Shown here: positions 20,388-29,312 of the stretch, one piece after another
Numbering within the stretch: position 1 is the stretch's first letter
Layout: each line of letters begins with the position of its first letter
NCBI GenBank assembly: GCA_963750935.1
Contig: CAVVSR010000017.1
Location: 1-64,000 of the forward strand
Direction of reading: 5' to 3'
Origin: JACCXG01 sp963750935
GTDB taxonomy: Bacteria; Acidobacteriota; Vicinamibacteria; Vicinamibacterales; 2-12-FULL-66-21
Length of the DNA: 64,000 nucleotides
Program-made: the position numbers and the translations under genes
Notes under the pieces: generated by a model
Seen by the model: the letters and a program-made list of their open reading frames with translations, nothing else
Databases searched by the model: none
Told to the model about the DNA's origin: nothing

Positions 20388-21223
20388 CCCGCACACAGGC
20401 GCCGGAACTGGCGATCATCATCGTCAACTTCAACAACCGCGAGGATCTGCTCGGCTGCCTGGAGTCGCTGACGGCACAGCCGCCGGCGGTGACGCACGAG
20501 ATCGTCCTGGTCGACAACGCGTCGACCGATGGCAGCGTTGACGCGGTGCGCTCGCGATTTCCGGGCGTGCGCGTCGTCGTGCTGGAGCGGAACCTCGGCT
20601 TCGCCGGCGCCAACAACGTCGGCATCCGCGCGACGTCGTCCGAGCTGGTGCTGTTGTTGAACAGCGATACGCTCGTCCCGCCCGGCGCGCTCGACGTGCT
20701 GGTCGGCCGGCTGCGTGCGCATCCTGACGCCGCGGTGGCCGGCCCGCGGCTGATCGACGGCGACGGCCGCGCCGAGTTGTCGTTCGGCCCGATGATCGCG
20801 CCGCTCGCGGAGTTGAGGCAGAAGCTCGTGAACGCGGGCCATCAGCGCGGCGTCGGGCCAGTCACCCGCTACGTCGAGCGCATCACCCGGGTGGAACGCT
20901 TCGTCGACTGGGTCAGTGGCGCGGCCCTGCTCGTCTGCCGTCGCGACGCCGAAGCGGTCGGCCTGATCGACGAGCGCTACTTCATCTACACGGAGGACGT
21001 CGACTTCTGCGCCGCGATTCGCGCGCGCGGGCGGCGCATCCTGTTCGCGCCGGCGGCGACGATTACGCACCTGCGCGGCCGGGTCCGCGCCAAGGCGCCG
21101 GTCATGCTGAACCTCGCCTACCGGCGCAGCCACGTCGCGTTCTACGAGAAGCATCACCCGCGCTGGGCGCCCCTGCTGCGGCTCTACCTGCGGCTGAAGG
21201 GGCAACTCCCGGACCGGAGTTGA
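20384..21223 (+). CDS. Family 2 glycosyltransferase, rhamnosyltransferase-like
   Basis: GTG 20384 overlaps the preceding TGA (GTGA), and the protein is about 279 aa. LAIIIVNFNNREDLLGCLESL, VLVDNASTDGS and LLLNSDT (metal-binding) are GT2 motifs. DWVSGAALLVCRRDAEAVG and FIYTEDVDFCAAIRARG belong to the WcaA/RfbF-like subgroup that often transfers rhamnose. The actual sugar is not determinable. A 15-nt gap follows before the next gene, with a -10-like TGATACCAT in it. Confidence 0.86.
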   Translation: MTRTQAPELAIIIVNFNNREDLLGCLESLTAQPPAVTHEIVLVDNASTDGSVDAVRSRFPGVRVVVLERNLGFAGANNVGIRATSSELVLLLNSDTLVPPGALDVLVGRLRAHPDAAVAGPRLIDGDGRAELSFGPMIAPLAELRQKLVNAGHQRGVGPVTRYVERITRVERFVDWVSGAALLVCRRDAEAVGLIDERYFIYTEDVDFCAAIRARGRRILFAPAATITHLRGRVRAKAPVMLNLAYRRSHVAFYEKHHPRWAPLLRLYLRLKGQLPDRS

Positions 21224-21238
21224 TACCATGCTGCTCTC

Positions 21239-22351
21239 GTGCGAATAGCGATCGACGCCCGCAAGCTGCGCGACTACGGCATCGGGACCTACATCCGCAA
21301 TCTGCTGCGTCACCTGGCGCGCCTGGATGATCGGACCGAGTACGTCGTGCTGTGCCGGCAGGAGGACATCGCGTTCGCGACGGAGCTCGGCGAGAACTTC
21401 CGGGCGGTTCCCGAGCGATCCCGCGGCTACTCGATTCGCGAACAGATTGCCGTGCCGCTCGATCTGCGCCGCGAGGCGGCCGATCTGTTCCACGCGCCGC
21501 ATTACGTGCTGCCGCCGCTGACGCCGTGCCGCTCGGTGGTGACGATCCACGACTGCATCCACCTGCGGTTCCCGCAGTACCTGCCCAACCGGCTCGGCTA
21601 CGCCTACGCGCGCAGCTCGCTGTGGGTCGCGGCGCACCGGTCGGCGCGCGTGCTGACGGTGTCGGAAGCGTCGAAGCGGGACATCCTGCGCTACTTCCGG
21701 ATCCCGGAGTCGAAGGTCACGGTGATCTACAACGCCATCGACGAGCGGTTCAACGAGGAGCCGCCGGCCGACGAGGTCATGCGGGTGCGTGAGCGCTACC
21801 AGCTGAACGACCCGTTCGTGCTGTATGCGGGCAACATCAAGCCGCACAAGAACCTCGAGCGGCTGATCGAGGCGTTCCACATCATCCGGCGCGGCGAGCT
21901 CGAATCCGTCAAGCTCCTGATCATCGGCGACGAGATCTCGAAGTACGCGGCGCTGCGGCGCACGGTGCACCGCTACAAGCTGCACAAGCACGTGCGCTTC
22001 TTCGGGTTCGTTCCGGACGCGACGCTGGCGATCCTCTACCGGCTGGCGCGCGTGTTCGTGTTCCCGTCGCTCTACGAAGGGTTCGGGCTGCCGCCGCTCG
22101 AGGCGATGGCCAGCGGCACGCCGGTCATCACCTCCAACGTCTCGTCGCTGCCCGAGGTGGTGGGCGACGCCGCGATGCTGATCGATCCCTACGAGCCGGA
22201 CGCGATCGCCGGGGCCATGCGCCGCGTCCTCGCCGACGATCGGCTGCGCGACGACATGCGCGAGCGCGGCCTTGCCCGGGTCCGCGAGTTCTCGTGGGAC
22301 CGATCGGTCCGCCGGGTTCGTGAGATCTACGACGAGGTGCTCGCCGAGTGA
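21239..22351 (+). CDS. Family 4 glycosyltransferase
   Basis: A 370-residue GT-B protein starting RIAIDARKLRDYGIGTYIRNLLRHL. It carries TIHDCIHLRFP, VSEASKRDILRYFRIPESKVTVIYNAID, VLYAGNIKPHKNL and PSLYEGFGLPPLEAMASGTPVI (EX7E). GTG 21239 has no Shine-Dalgarno, but TACCAT with an upstream TGA (21221-21229) ends 9 nt before it, so an internal leaderless promoter is possible. Its stop overlaps the next start (GTGA at 22348). Confidence 0.88.
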   Translation: MRIAIDARKLRDYGIGTYIRNLLRHLARLDDRTEYVVLCRQEDIAFATELGENFRAVPERSRGYSIREQIAVPLDLRREAADLFHAPHYVLPPLTPCRSVVTIHDCIHLRFPQYLPNRLGYAYARSSLWVAAHRSARVLTVSEASKRDILRYFRIPESKVTVIYNAIDERFNEEPPADEVMRVRERYQLNDPFVLYAGNIKPHKNLERLIEAFHIIRRGELESVKLLIIGDEISKYAALRRTVHRYKLHKHVRFFGFVPDATLAILYRLARVFVFPSLYEGFGLPPLEAMASGTPVITSNVSSLPEVVGDAAMLIDPYEPDAIAGAMRRVLADDRLRDDMRERGLARVREFSWDRSVRRVREIYDEVLAE

Positions 22352-23659
22352 GCGCGTCCGGCAGCCCGGATCAGCATTCCCCGGCCGGGACCCCGGCGTT
22401 CGCGGGTCTCAAGGTCGCCCTGGTCCACGACTGGTTGACGGGCATGCGGGGCGGGGAAAAGGTCCTGGACGCCGTCTGCGAGCTGTTCCCGGACGCGCCC
22501 CTGTATACCCTGGTCCACGTGCCGGGCTCGGTGTCGCCGCGGATCGAAGGGCGGCGGATCGTGACGTCGTTCGCGCAGGCCCTGCCCAACCCGCGCCGCT
22601 TCTACCGCCATTACCTGCCGCTCTATCCGCTGGCCGTCGAGCTCTTCAACCTGAAGGGGTACGACCTCGTCATCAGCAGCAGCCACTGCGCGGTCAAATC
22701 GGTCAAGGCCCGGGCCGGGGCGGTGCACGTCTGCTACTGCCATTCGCCGATGCGGTATGCGTGGGACCAGTTCGACGCCTATTTCGGTCCCGATCAGGTC
22801 GGATGGCTGGGAAACCGGATCCTCGCGCCGGTCATGGGAGGGTTGGCCCGCTGGGACGCCGCGACCGCCAGCCGCGTCGACCGCTTTCTTGCGAACTCTC
22901 AATATGTTGCGGGCAGGATCCGCCGATACTATAATCGCGGGTCGACCATTGTGAATCCTCCAGTAGACACGGACTACTACAGCCCTGACGGCCGTCCTCG
23001 CTCACCCAGTTTCCTGATCGTGTCTGCGCTGGTCCCTTACAAGCGGCTGGATGTCGCCATCGAGGCCTGCCGGAGCGTTGGCGCCCACCTGCGGATCGTC
23101 GGAACCGGTCCCGAGGAGGCCCGGCTCAAGGCGCTCGCCGGGCCAACGGTTGAGTTTCTGGGCTGGCAGCCCGACGAGCGGATCCGGGACCTCTATCGCG
23201 AGTCCCAGGCCACCCTGCTGCCCGGCGTCGAGGATTTCGGCATCGTCCCGGTCGAATCGCAGGCCTGCGGATGCCCGGTGGTCGCCCTCAACGAAGGCGG
23301 CGCCCGGGAGACGGTCGTGCCGGGAGCCACCGGCCTTCTCGTCGACGAAGCCACCCCTGACGCCTTCGCGAAGAGCCTGACGCGCCTGATGGCCAGCTCG
23401 TTCGATCCCGCGGCCATCCGCGCCAACGCCCTGCGCTTCTCCCGCGCCCAGTTCATGGCCAGATTCACGGCCGCGGTCCAGGAGGCGTTGGGTGCACAGG
23501 CCGATCCCGAGGGTGCCGCAAGTGGACCACGAGCGGCAGAGAAGGCCGATCCCGAGGATGCCGCAAGTGGACCACGGCCGGCGCAGACAGACCGATCCCG
23601 AGGATGCCGCAAGTCGACCCCCAGCGGTACAAGAGGCCGATCGCGAGAACAGACAATGA
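22348..23659 (+). CDS. Family 4 glycosyltransferase, WbaZ-like mannosyltransferase (one frame break, 3' tandem repeats)
   Basis: About 436 aa after correction. VALVHDWLTGMRGGEKVLDAVCELFP, CYCHSPMRYAWDQFDAYFG, ALVPYKRLDVAIEA and EDFGIVPVESQACGCPVVALNEGG are typical of WbaZ-type O-antigen mannosyltransferases. As it stands, the frame reads through into the next gene to form a 917-residue fusion. The linker has 45-bp repeats with one 46-bp period near 23590; removing one base restores ADPEDAAS and gives TGA 23657-23659, overlapping ATG 23656. Two separate genes are therefore more likely than a fusion. Confidence 0.82.
23501..23650 (+). repeat. Tandem 45-bp repeat at the 3' end of the GT4 gene
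   Basis: Units start at ccgatcccgag at 23501, 23546 and 23592, with a degenerate fourth (ccgatcgcgag) at 23637. Periods are 45, 46 and 45 bp. Core: ccgatcccgaggatgccgca followed by agtggaccacg. In frame it encodes a 15-residue unit ADPEDAASGPRxAxx, an acidic, Ala/Pro-rich, probably unstructured tail. The odd 46-bp period is the site of the inferred frame break. Confidence 0.85.
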
Positions 23660-25101
23660 TGCGACGGTATAACCGCCTGCTTGTCCTGTTCTATCTGCTG
23701 TCCGACTCCGCGCTCGGCATGGCCGCCTTCGCGCTCGCCTACTTCCTGCGCTTCGAAGGCCCGGTCGCCGACCTCATTCCGCCGGTCAAGGGCGTCCCCG
23801 AGTTCAAGTACTACGCGCTGATCCTGCCGTTCATCGCCGTGCTGGTGCCCGTCGCGTTTCACGTTCAGGGGCTCTACCGGCTGCGCCGCGGCCGGACCCG
23901 CCTGGACGACTTCTTCGCGGTCTTCGTCGGCAGCATTCTCGCCGTCGTCGTCGGCGTGTTCGCGACGTTGTATGTCGGCGCCTACTTCCTGCCCGAGCAC
24001 CTGAAGGACGCCGGCGTCCACGAAGTCTCGCAGGTCGGATGGGCGTTGTTCCTCGTCGTCAACGTGGTGTTCGCGTATACGTCGCGCGAGCTGGTGCGGG
24101 AGTTCCTCGAGCGCCGCTGGAAGGCCGGCATCGGGCTCAAGCGCGTGCTGATTGCCGGCGCCGGCGATCTCGGCCGGATGGTTGCGGACAAGGTGCTCGA
24201 GCATCGCGAGCTCGGCTTCAAGGTCCTCGGCTTCATCGACGATCGAGCCACCGGCGATCAGATCGGCTATCGCGGGCTTCCCCTGCTCGGCTCGCTGTCG
24301 GACGCCGACGAGATCATCAAGCGCGAGCGCATCGACCATCTCTACGTGGCGCTGCCGCTGGAAGAGCACGTCAAGATGCTGAGCCTGGTCGAAGTGACCA
24401 ACCGCGAGGGCGTGGACCTGCACGTCGTGCCCGACCTGCTGCAGTTCATCGCCCTGCGCGCCCGCCTCGAGAACCTCGACGGCGTCCCGATCATCAGCCT
24501 CAACGACGTGCCGCTGCGCGGCTTCAACAGCATCCTCAAGCGGCTGATCGACGTCGCCATCTCGGGCACCGTCCTGCTGGGGATCTCGCCGCTGTTCGCG
24601 TTGATCGCGGGATTGATCAGGTGGACGTCGCGCGGCCCGGTGTACTACCGCCAGGAGCGCATGGGCCTCGACGGCAAGGCCTTTCAGGTGCTGAAGTTCC
24701 GTTCGATGTACCAGGGGGCCGAGGACGAGACCGGGCCGATCTGGGCGCGCGACAACGATCCGCGCTGCACGCCGGTCGGCCGCTGGCTCCGCCTCTCCGA
24801 CCTCGACGAGCTGCCGCAGCTCTGGAACGTGCTGCGCGGCGACATGTCGATCGTCGGGCCGCGGCCGGAGCGTCCGTACTTCGTGGAGCAGTTCAAGCAC
24901 CGCATCCCCCAGTACATGCTGCGCCACAAGGTCAAGGCCGGCATCACCGGGTGGGCGCAGGTGAACGGCTGGCGCGGCAACACCTCGCTCGAGAAGCGCA
25001 TCGAGTACGACCTGTATTACATCGAGAACTGGTCCGTGGCCCTCGATCTCAAGATCATGTGGCTGACGCTGGTCCGCGGACTCCAGAAGCACGCGTACTG
25101 A
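23656..25101 (+). CDS. Undecaprenyl-phosphate sugar phosphotransferase (initiating enzyme, WbaP/WcaJ type)
   Basis: About 481 aa. Four N-terminal membrane helices (LLVLFYLLSDSALGMAAFAL onward) precede a CoA-binding-like Rossmann domain (VLIAGAGDLGRMVADKVLEH). The C-terminal bacterial sugar transferase domain has KRLIDVAISGTVLLG, YYRQERMGLDGKAFQVLKFRSM, LDELPQLWNVLRGDMSIVGPRPE and GITGWAQVNGWRG. It loads the first sugar phosphate onto undecaprenyl phosphate, starting repeat-unit assembly. ATG 23656 overlaps the corrected upstream stop (ATGA). The first sugar (Glc or Gal-type) is not resolved. Confidence 0.93.
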   Translation: MMRRYNRLLVLFYLLSDSALGMAAFALAYFLRFEGPVADLIPPVKGVPEFKYYALILPFIAVLVPVAFHVQGLYRLRRGRTRLDDFFAVFVGSILAVVVGVFATLYVGAYFLPEHLKDAGVHEVSQVGWALFLVVNVVFAYTSRELVREFLERRWKAGIGLKRVLIAGAGDLGRMVADKVLEHRELGFKVLGFIDDRATGDQIGYRGLPLLGSLSDADEIIKRERIDHLYVALPLEEHVKMLSLVEVTNREGVDLHVVPDLLQFIALRARLENLDGVPIISLNDVPLRGFNSILKRLIDVAISGTVLLGISPLFALIAGLIRWTSRGPVYYRQERMGLDGKAFQVLKFRSMYQGAEDETGPIWARDNDPRCTPVGRWLRLSDLDELPQLWNVLRGDMSIVGPRPERPYFVEQFKHRIPQYMLRHKVKAGITGWAQVNGWRGNTSLEKRIEYDLYYIENWSVALDLKIMWLTLVRGLQKHAY

Positions 25102-25146
25102 GGCGACCGCGTCCCGCCGCCTTTCGTCCTTCGACCTTTAAACACC

Positions 25147-26085
25147 ATGGCCCGAATCGTCATCACCGGCGCCGCCGGCTTCATCGGATCGCACCTGTCG
25201 GAAACCCTCCTCGATCGAGGCCATTCCGTCGTCGGCATCGACAACCTGCTGACCGGATCGACGGCGAACATCGCCCACCTGGCGAACCGCGACTTCGTGT
25301 TCATCAAGCACGACGTCACCAACTACATCTACGTCGAGGGCAAGGTCGACGCGGTGCTCCACTGGGCGAGTCCCGCCAGCCCGATCGACTACCTCGAGCT
25401 GCCGATCCCGACGCTCAAGGTCGGCGCGCTGGGGACGCACAAGGCGCTCGGCCTGGCGAAGGAGAAGAAGGCCCGCTTCGTGCTGGCCTCGACGTCGGAG
25501 GTCTACGGCGACCCGCTCGAGCACCCGCAGAAGGAGACCTACTGGGGGAACGTCAACCCGATCGGCCCGCGCGGCGTCTACGACGAAGCCAAGCGGTTCG
25601 CCGAAGCGATGACGACGGCGTATCACCGCTTCCACGGCGTCGACGCGAAGATCGTCCGCATCTTCAATACCTACGGCCCGCGGATGCGGCTGAAGGATGG
25701 ACGCGCCGTGCCTGCCTTCATGAGCCAGGCGCTTCGCGGCGAGGACGTCACCATCTTCGGGACCGGGAAGCAGACGCGCAGCTTCTGCTACGTCACCGAT
25801 CTCGTGGACGGCATCATCCGGCTGATGGAGTCGTCGATCAACGATCCCGTGAACATCGGCAACCCGCACGAGATGACGATCGAGGACATCGCCAAGGCGA
25901 TCATCCGGCTGACCGGATCGAACAGCAAGATCGTCTACCGCCCGCTGCCGGAGGACGATCCGAAGGTTCGGCAACCCGACATCACGCGGGCCCGCACGCT
26001 GCTCGGGTGGGAGCCGAAGGTCGGCCTCGAGGAAGGGCTGACGAAGACGCTCGACTACTTCAAGACGCAGGTGGCCGGCGTTTGA
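25147..26085 (+). CDS. UDP-glucuronate decarboxylase (UDP-xylose synthase)
   Basis: A 312-residue extended SDR. ITGAAGFIGSHLSETLLDRGH binds NAD, HWASPASPIDYLELPIPTLKVG and STSEVYGDPLEHPQ are characteristic of UXS, YDEAKRFAEAM has the catalytic Tyr/Lys, and RIFNTYGPRM follows. The product, UDP-xylose, would be made from UDP-GlcA supplied by Ugd (16756-18055). It is the last gene of the plus-strand polysaccharide run, convergent with pgsA after only 6 nt and with no terminator visible between them. Confidence 0.92.
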   Translation: MARIVITGAAGFIGSHLSETLLDRGHSVVGIDNLLTGSTANIAHLANRDFVFIKHDVTNYIYVEGKVDAVLHWASPASPIDYLELPIPTLKVGALGTHKALGLAKEKKARFVLASTSEVYGDPLEHPQKETYWGNVNPIGPRGVYDEAKRFAEAMTTAYHRFHGVDAKIVRIFNTYGPRMRLKDGRAVPAFMSQALRGEDVTIFGTGKQTRSFCYVTDLVDGIIRLMESSINDPVNIGNPHEMTIEDIAKAIIRLTGSNSKIVYRPLPEDDPKVRQPDITRARTLLGWEPKVGLEEGLTKTLDYFKTQVAGV

Positions 26086-26091
26086 CGCCGG

Positions 26092-26661
26092 CTACGGCCG
26101 CGAGTGCTTCGCTGCCGGGCGGAGGCCCAGGCCGAAGACCTGAATCAGATAGTGGAACGCCGACACCAGCGTGATCACCAGTGACGCCCACACGAACGCC
26201 GACACGATCGGCGTCCGGGTTTCCAGGTAGTTGAAGTAGAGCGTCACCACCCCGGTGACGATGTAGGTCGCGGTCGCGATCTTGCCGAAGATCGACGGCC
26301 GGAACGTGCGCGGGCCCACCGCCAGGTTGATCACCGCGACGGTCAGCACGATCGCGACGTCACGGCTGATGACCAGCACCGTGAACCACACCGGCAACTG
26401 GTTGGCGCCAATCCCCGGCAGGGTCAGGACGATGAACATCGTCACGAGGAGGAGCTTGTCGGCCATGGGATCGAGCCAGGCCCCGAGCGTGGTCTTCTGG
26501 CCGGTGGCGCGTGCGATCAGGCCGTCGAGCAGGTCGGTGAGGCCGGCGATCAGGAATGTGGTCAGCGCCCAGCCGCGATGACCATAGAGCAGCTGAATGA
26601 CGAACGCCGGAATCAGCAACATCCGGAGGATGGTGAGCTGGTTCGCCGCCGTCAGGTTCAT
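26092..26661 (-). CDS. pgsA: CDP-diacylglycerol-glycerol-3-phosphate 3-phosphatidyltransferase
   Basis: A 189-residue integral membrane CDP-alcohol phosphatidyltransferase. The family motif D-x2-D-G-x2-A-R-x8-G-x3-D-x3-D is present as DLLDGLIARATGQKTTLG-AWLDPMADK. It makes phosphatidylglycerol phosphate at the inner membrane. The start ATG 26661 overlaps the stop of the TPR/SLH gene by 4 bp, so the two are coupled. Confidence 0.92.
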   Translation of the reverse strand: MNLTAANQLTILRMLLIPAFVIQLLYGHRGWALTTFLIAGLTDLLDGLIARATGQKTTLGAWLDPMADKLLLVTMFIVLTLPGIGANQLPVWFTVLVISRDVAIVLTVAVINLAVGPRTFRPSIFGKIATATYIVTGVVTLYFNYLETRTPIVSAFVWASLVITLVSAFHYLIQVFGLGLRPAAKHSRP

Positions 26662-28020
26662 GGAGCCTTCCGGCCTCCGAGTTCCTGCAGGCGGGTCACC
26701 GCCGCGATCGCTTCCGCGCCGCTGACGGGTTGCGTCAGATCGAACCCGCCATCCTCGCGGGTCGTCATCACCCCGGCCTCGACCACCAGCGAGACTGCGG
26801 GGTAGCTGAAGTGCCGCGGCCCGACGTCGGGAAACTTCCGGCGTTCGCTGCTGCGCCAGGCGGCGGCGAGCTGGGGATTGGCGGCCGCGATGATCTCGAG
26901 CACGTTGCTGGCGGCCTGCGCGAGGTCGCCGCGCCGCACGATCGCGTCCGGCTGGAAGGTGTGATTCGGATAGACCTCCATCACCCCGGCGCGCGCGGCG
27001 GCCAGGATGTGCGGCGACGCCCAGCTGCCGCGCGTGTCGGTGATGACCACCGCGTTGACGCGGCGTGCCTTCAGCAGCAGTGAGTCGAGCCGGACCGCGA
27101 GCACGGCCGCCAGCTGCGCGCGGGTGACGGTCGGCGATTCCTGGATGCTGCGATATTCGGCCGGCATCGCCTCGAACGCCGCGCGCGATCGCAGCTTCGC
27201 GATCCGCTCGGTCAGCGTCTCGTCTGGCTGGAGGGTCGCGGCGGTGGCGAATTCGTCCGCCGCCCTGGCCACATCGCCTTGTGCTTCGTACAGCTCACCC
27301 AGCAACAGATGCCCGCGGACCTCGTCCGGCTCGAGCTCGACAGCCTTGCGGGCGGGCTCCAGCGCGGCCTTCGATGTTACCGGCGCGCCGCTCGACGTCC
27401 GCCAGCTCGCGCAGGAGGAACGCGCTCGCGGGCGACGTGTTCACCAGCGTGACGTACGCGGTCCGGGCTTCCTCGAGACGTCCGGCGCTGGCGAGCTTGC
27501 GGGCATTGGCGATGTCGGCCTGCTGATTGCGGAATCGCAGGACCTCGAGCCGGCTGCGCAGGGCGCCGAGGGATGGATCGGCGGTGAGCGCGGCCTCGAT
27601 GCTCGCCACGGCTTCGTCGACTTCGCCGGCGGCGAGCAGCGCCTCGGCGCGGCCGGCCAGCGCCGGCGCGTAGCGCGGATTGCCGACCACGGCGCGATCG
27701 AAATGCAGCAGCGCGTCCTTGTTCTTCTTGCCGGCGAGCGCCACGTAGCCCAGCCCGACTTCAGCGGGATAGAAGGTCGGCGACTGCTTCAGCGCGGAGT
27801 TGAAGTTGCGCTCGGCGGCGCGAAGATCCCCCGCCTGGAGCCACTGCCAGGCAATCTGGTGCCGCTCCAGCGCGGCCGGCGTCCCAATCCCCGCCGGCGC
27901 CACCGGCTGGACGAATTCCGGAAAGCGGGGCGCGGTCACTGCCGGCGGCAGCGGCGCCATCTTCGGAGCGCACGCCGCGAACGTGATGCCGATGGTCAGG
28001 ACGACGAGCGCTCGCGTCAT
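26658..28020 (-). CDS. Lipoprotein with TPR repeats and C-terminal SLH-like domains (one frame break)
   Basis: ATG 28020 begins MTRALVVLTIGITFAACAPK, a signal peptide with a plausible but weak lipobox (FAAC). Several TPR units follow (AWQWLQAGDLRAAERNFNSALKQ; ALLHFDRAVVGNPRYAPALAG). The C-terminus has two S-layer-homology-like modules (VITDTRGSWASPHILAAARA and KFPDVGPRHFSYPAVSLVVE). One extra base at 27366-27367 splits the gene; correction gives IEGALEPARKAVELEPDEV and about 453 aa. It is likely a cell-envelope scaffold. ATGA overlap with hflX upstream and pgsA downstream. Confidence 0.8.
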
Positions 28021-29312
28021 GCGTGATCCCTGACGTCCTGGAATCGCGGCAGCAGCCGCCTCGGGATCTCCGCCTCGATCGCGATCGACCCGTCCGTGGT
28101 GACGTGGCGCAGGATCCGTCCCAGCCGGTAGAGCTCGGCGACACGCTCGCGCGTGTCGTGTTCCGCCGACGAGAACGCGACGCTCACCAGCGCCGTGTCG
28201 AGAGCGAGCCGCGTCTCCATCACCGCGATCAGGTCGTCGCGGCCTTCGCCGGTGAGGGCCGAGACACACAACGCCCCTGGATAGAGACCCCGGATACGCT
28301 GGCGCTCGGCGTCTTCCACCTGATCGCACTTGTTGAAGACCTCGACCGACGGCACCTTGTCGGCGCCGACTTCGGTGAGCACCGCGCGCACCGCGCTCAT
28401 GTGTCGTTCGCGATCGGGCGAGGACGCGTCGATGACGTGCAGCAGGAGGTCGGCGCCAGCCACTTCCTCGAGCGTCGCGCGAAACGCCGCGACGAGCGAG
28501 TGCGGCAGCCGATCGATGAAGCCGACCGTGTCTGAGACGAGCAGCTCGCGTCGGTCCCGCAGCTTGACCTTCCGCACGAGCGGATCCAGCGTGACGAAGA
28601 GCGCATTCGACGCGACCGCATCGTCGCCGGTCAGCTGATTGAAGAGCGTGGTCTTCCCGGCGTTGGTGTAGCCGACGAGCGCGACGGTCGGCACCGCCGC
28701 CTTGTGCCGGCGTTCGCGGAGCTGGCTGCGGCGCTGCCGGACGACGTCGATGTCGCGGCCGAGCATGCTGATGCGATGGCGGATCCGCCGGCGATCGGTT
28801 TCGAGCTTCGTTTCACCGGGGCCGCGCGTGCCGATCCCGCCTCCGAGCCGCGACAGCGCCGTGTTGGCGCCAACCAGCCTCGGCAGCAGGTACTTCAGCT
28901 GCGCCAGCTCCACCTGGAGCTTGCCTTCCCTGGTGCGCGCCCGGCTCGCGAAGATGTCGAGGATGAGCTGAGTCCGGTCGAGGACCTTACGCTCGAGCGC
29001 CGCTTCGAGGTTGCGGAGCTGCGCCGGCGACAGCTCATTGTCGAACAGGACGGTATCGACACGTGTCTCATCGCACGCCGCACGGAGCGTCTGCACCTTG
29101 CCGCTGCCGAGAAACGTCGCCGGATCCGGTTTGGGACGCTCTTGCAGCACACGTAGCACTACGGTTGCGCCCGCGGCGTCGGCCAGGCCTGCGAGCTCGT
29201 CGAGCGAATGTTCGGGATCGAAGTGACGGGAGGATCGGCTGAACAGCCCGACGAGCGCCGCACGCTCCCGAGGTTCGGGCGCACCCGATCGGGATAACGA
29301 GGACGGTCTCAC
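28017..29312 (-). CDS. hflX: Ribosome-associated GTPase HflX
   Basis: About 431 aa from GTG 29312. The N-terminal HflX domain has GSGKVQTLR and LDRTQLILDIFASRARTREGKLQVELAQ, followed by SRLGGGIGTRGPGETKLETDRR. The GTPase domain has GYTNAGKTTLFNQLTGDD, VSDTVGFIDRLPHSLV and NKCDQ. HflX splits stalled ribosomes. I chose GTG 29312, which overlaps the sua5 stop (GTGA), over GTG 29339. TAGAAT with an upstream TGC lies 7 nt before it, so a leaderless promoter inside sua5 is also possible. Confidence 0.94.
   Translation of the reverse strand: MRPSSLSRSGAPEPRERAALVGLFSRSSRHFDPEHSLDELAGLADAAGATVVLRVLQERPKPDPATFLGSGKVQTLRAACDETRVDTVLFDNELSPAQLRNLEAALERKVLDRTQLILDIFASRARTREGKLQVELAQLKYLLPRLVGANTALSRLGGGIGTRGPGETKLETDRRRIRHRISMLGRDIDVVRQRRSQLRERRHKAAVPTVALVGYTNAGKTTLFNQLTGDDAVASNALFVTLDPLVRKVKLRDRRELLVSDTVGFIDRLPHSLVAAFRATLEEVAGADLLLHVIDASSPDRERHMSAVRAVLTEVGADKVPSVEVFNKCDQVEDAERQRIRGLYPGALCVSALTGEGRDDLIAVMETRLALDTALVSVAFSSAEHDTRERVAELYRLGRILRHVTTDGSIAIEAEIPRRLLPRFQDVRDHA

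Noticed and set aside
23501..23650. CRISPR array
   Set aside because: Units are 45-bp head-to-tail copies without distinct spacers, within a coding frame, and no cas gene is nearby.
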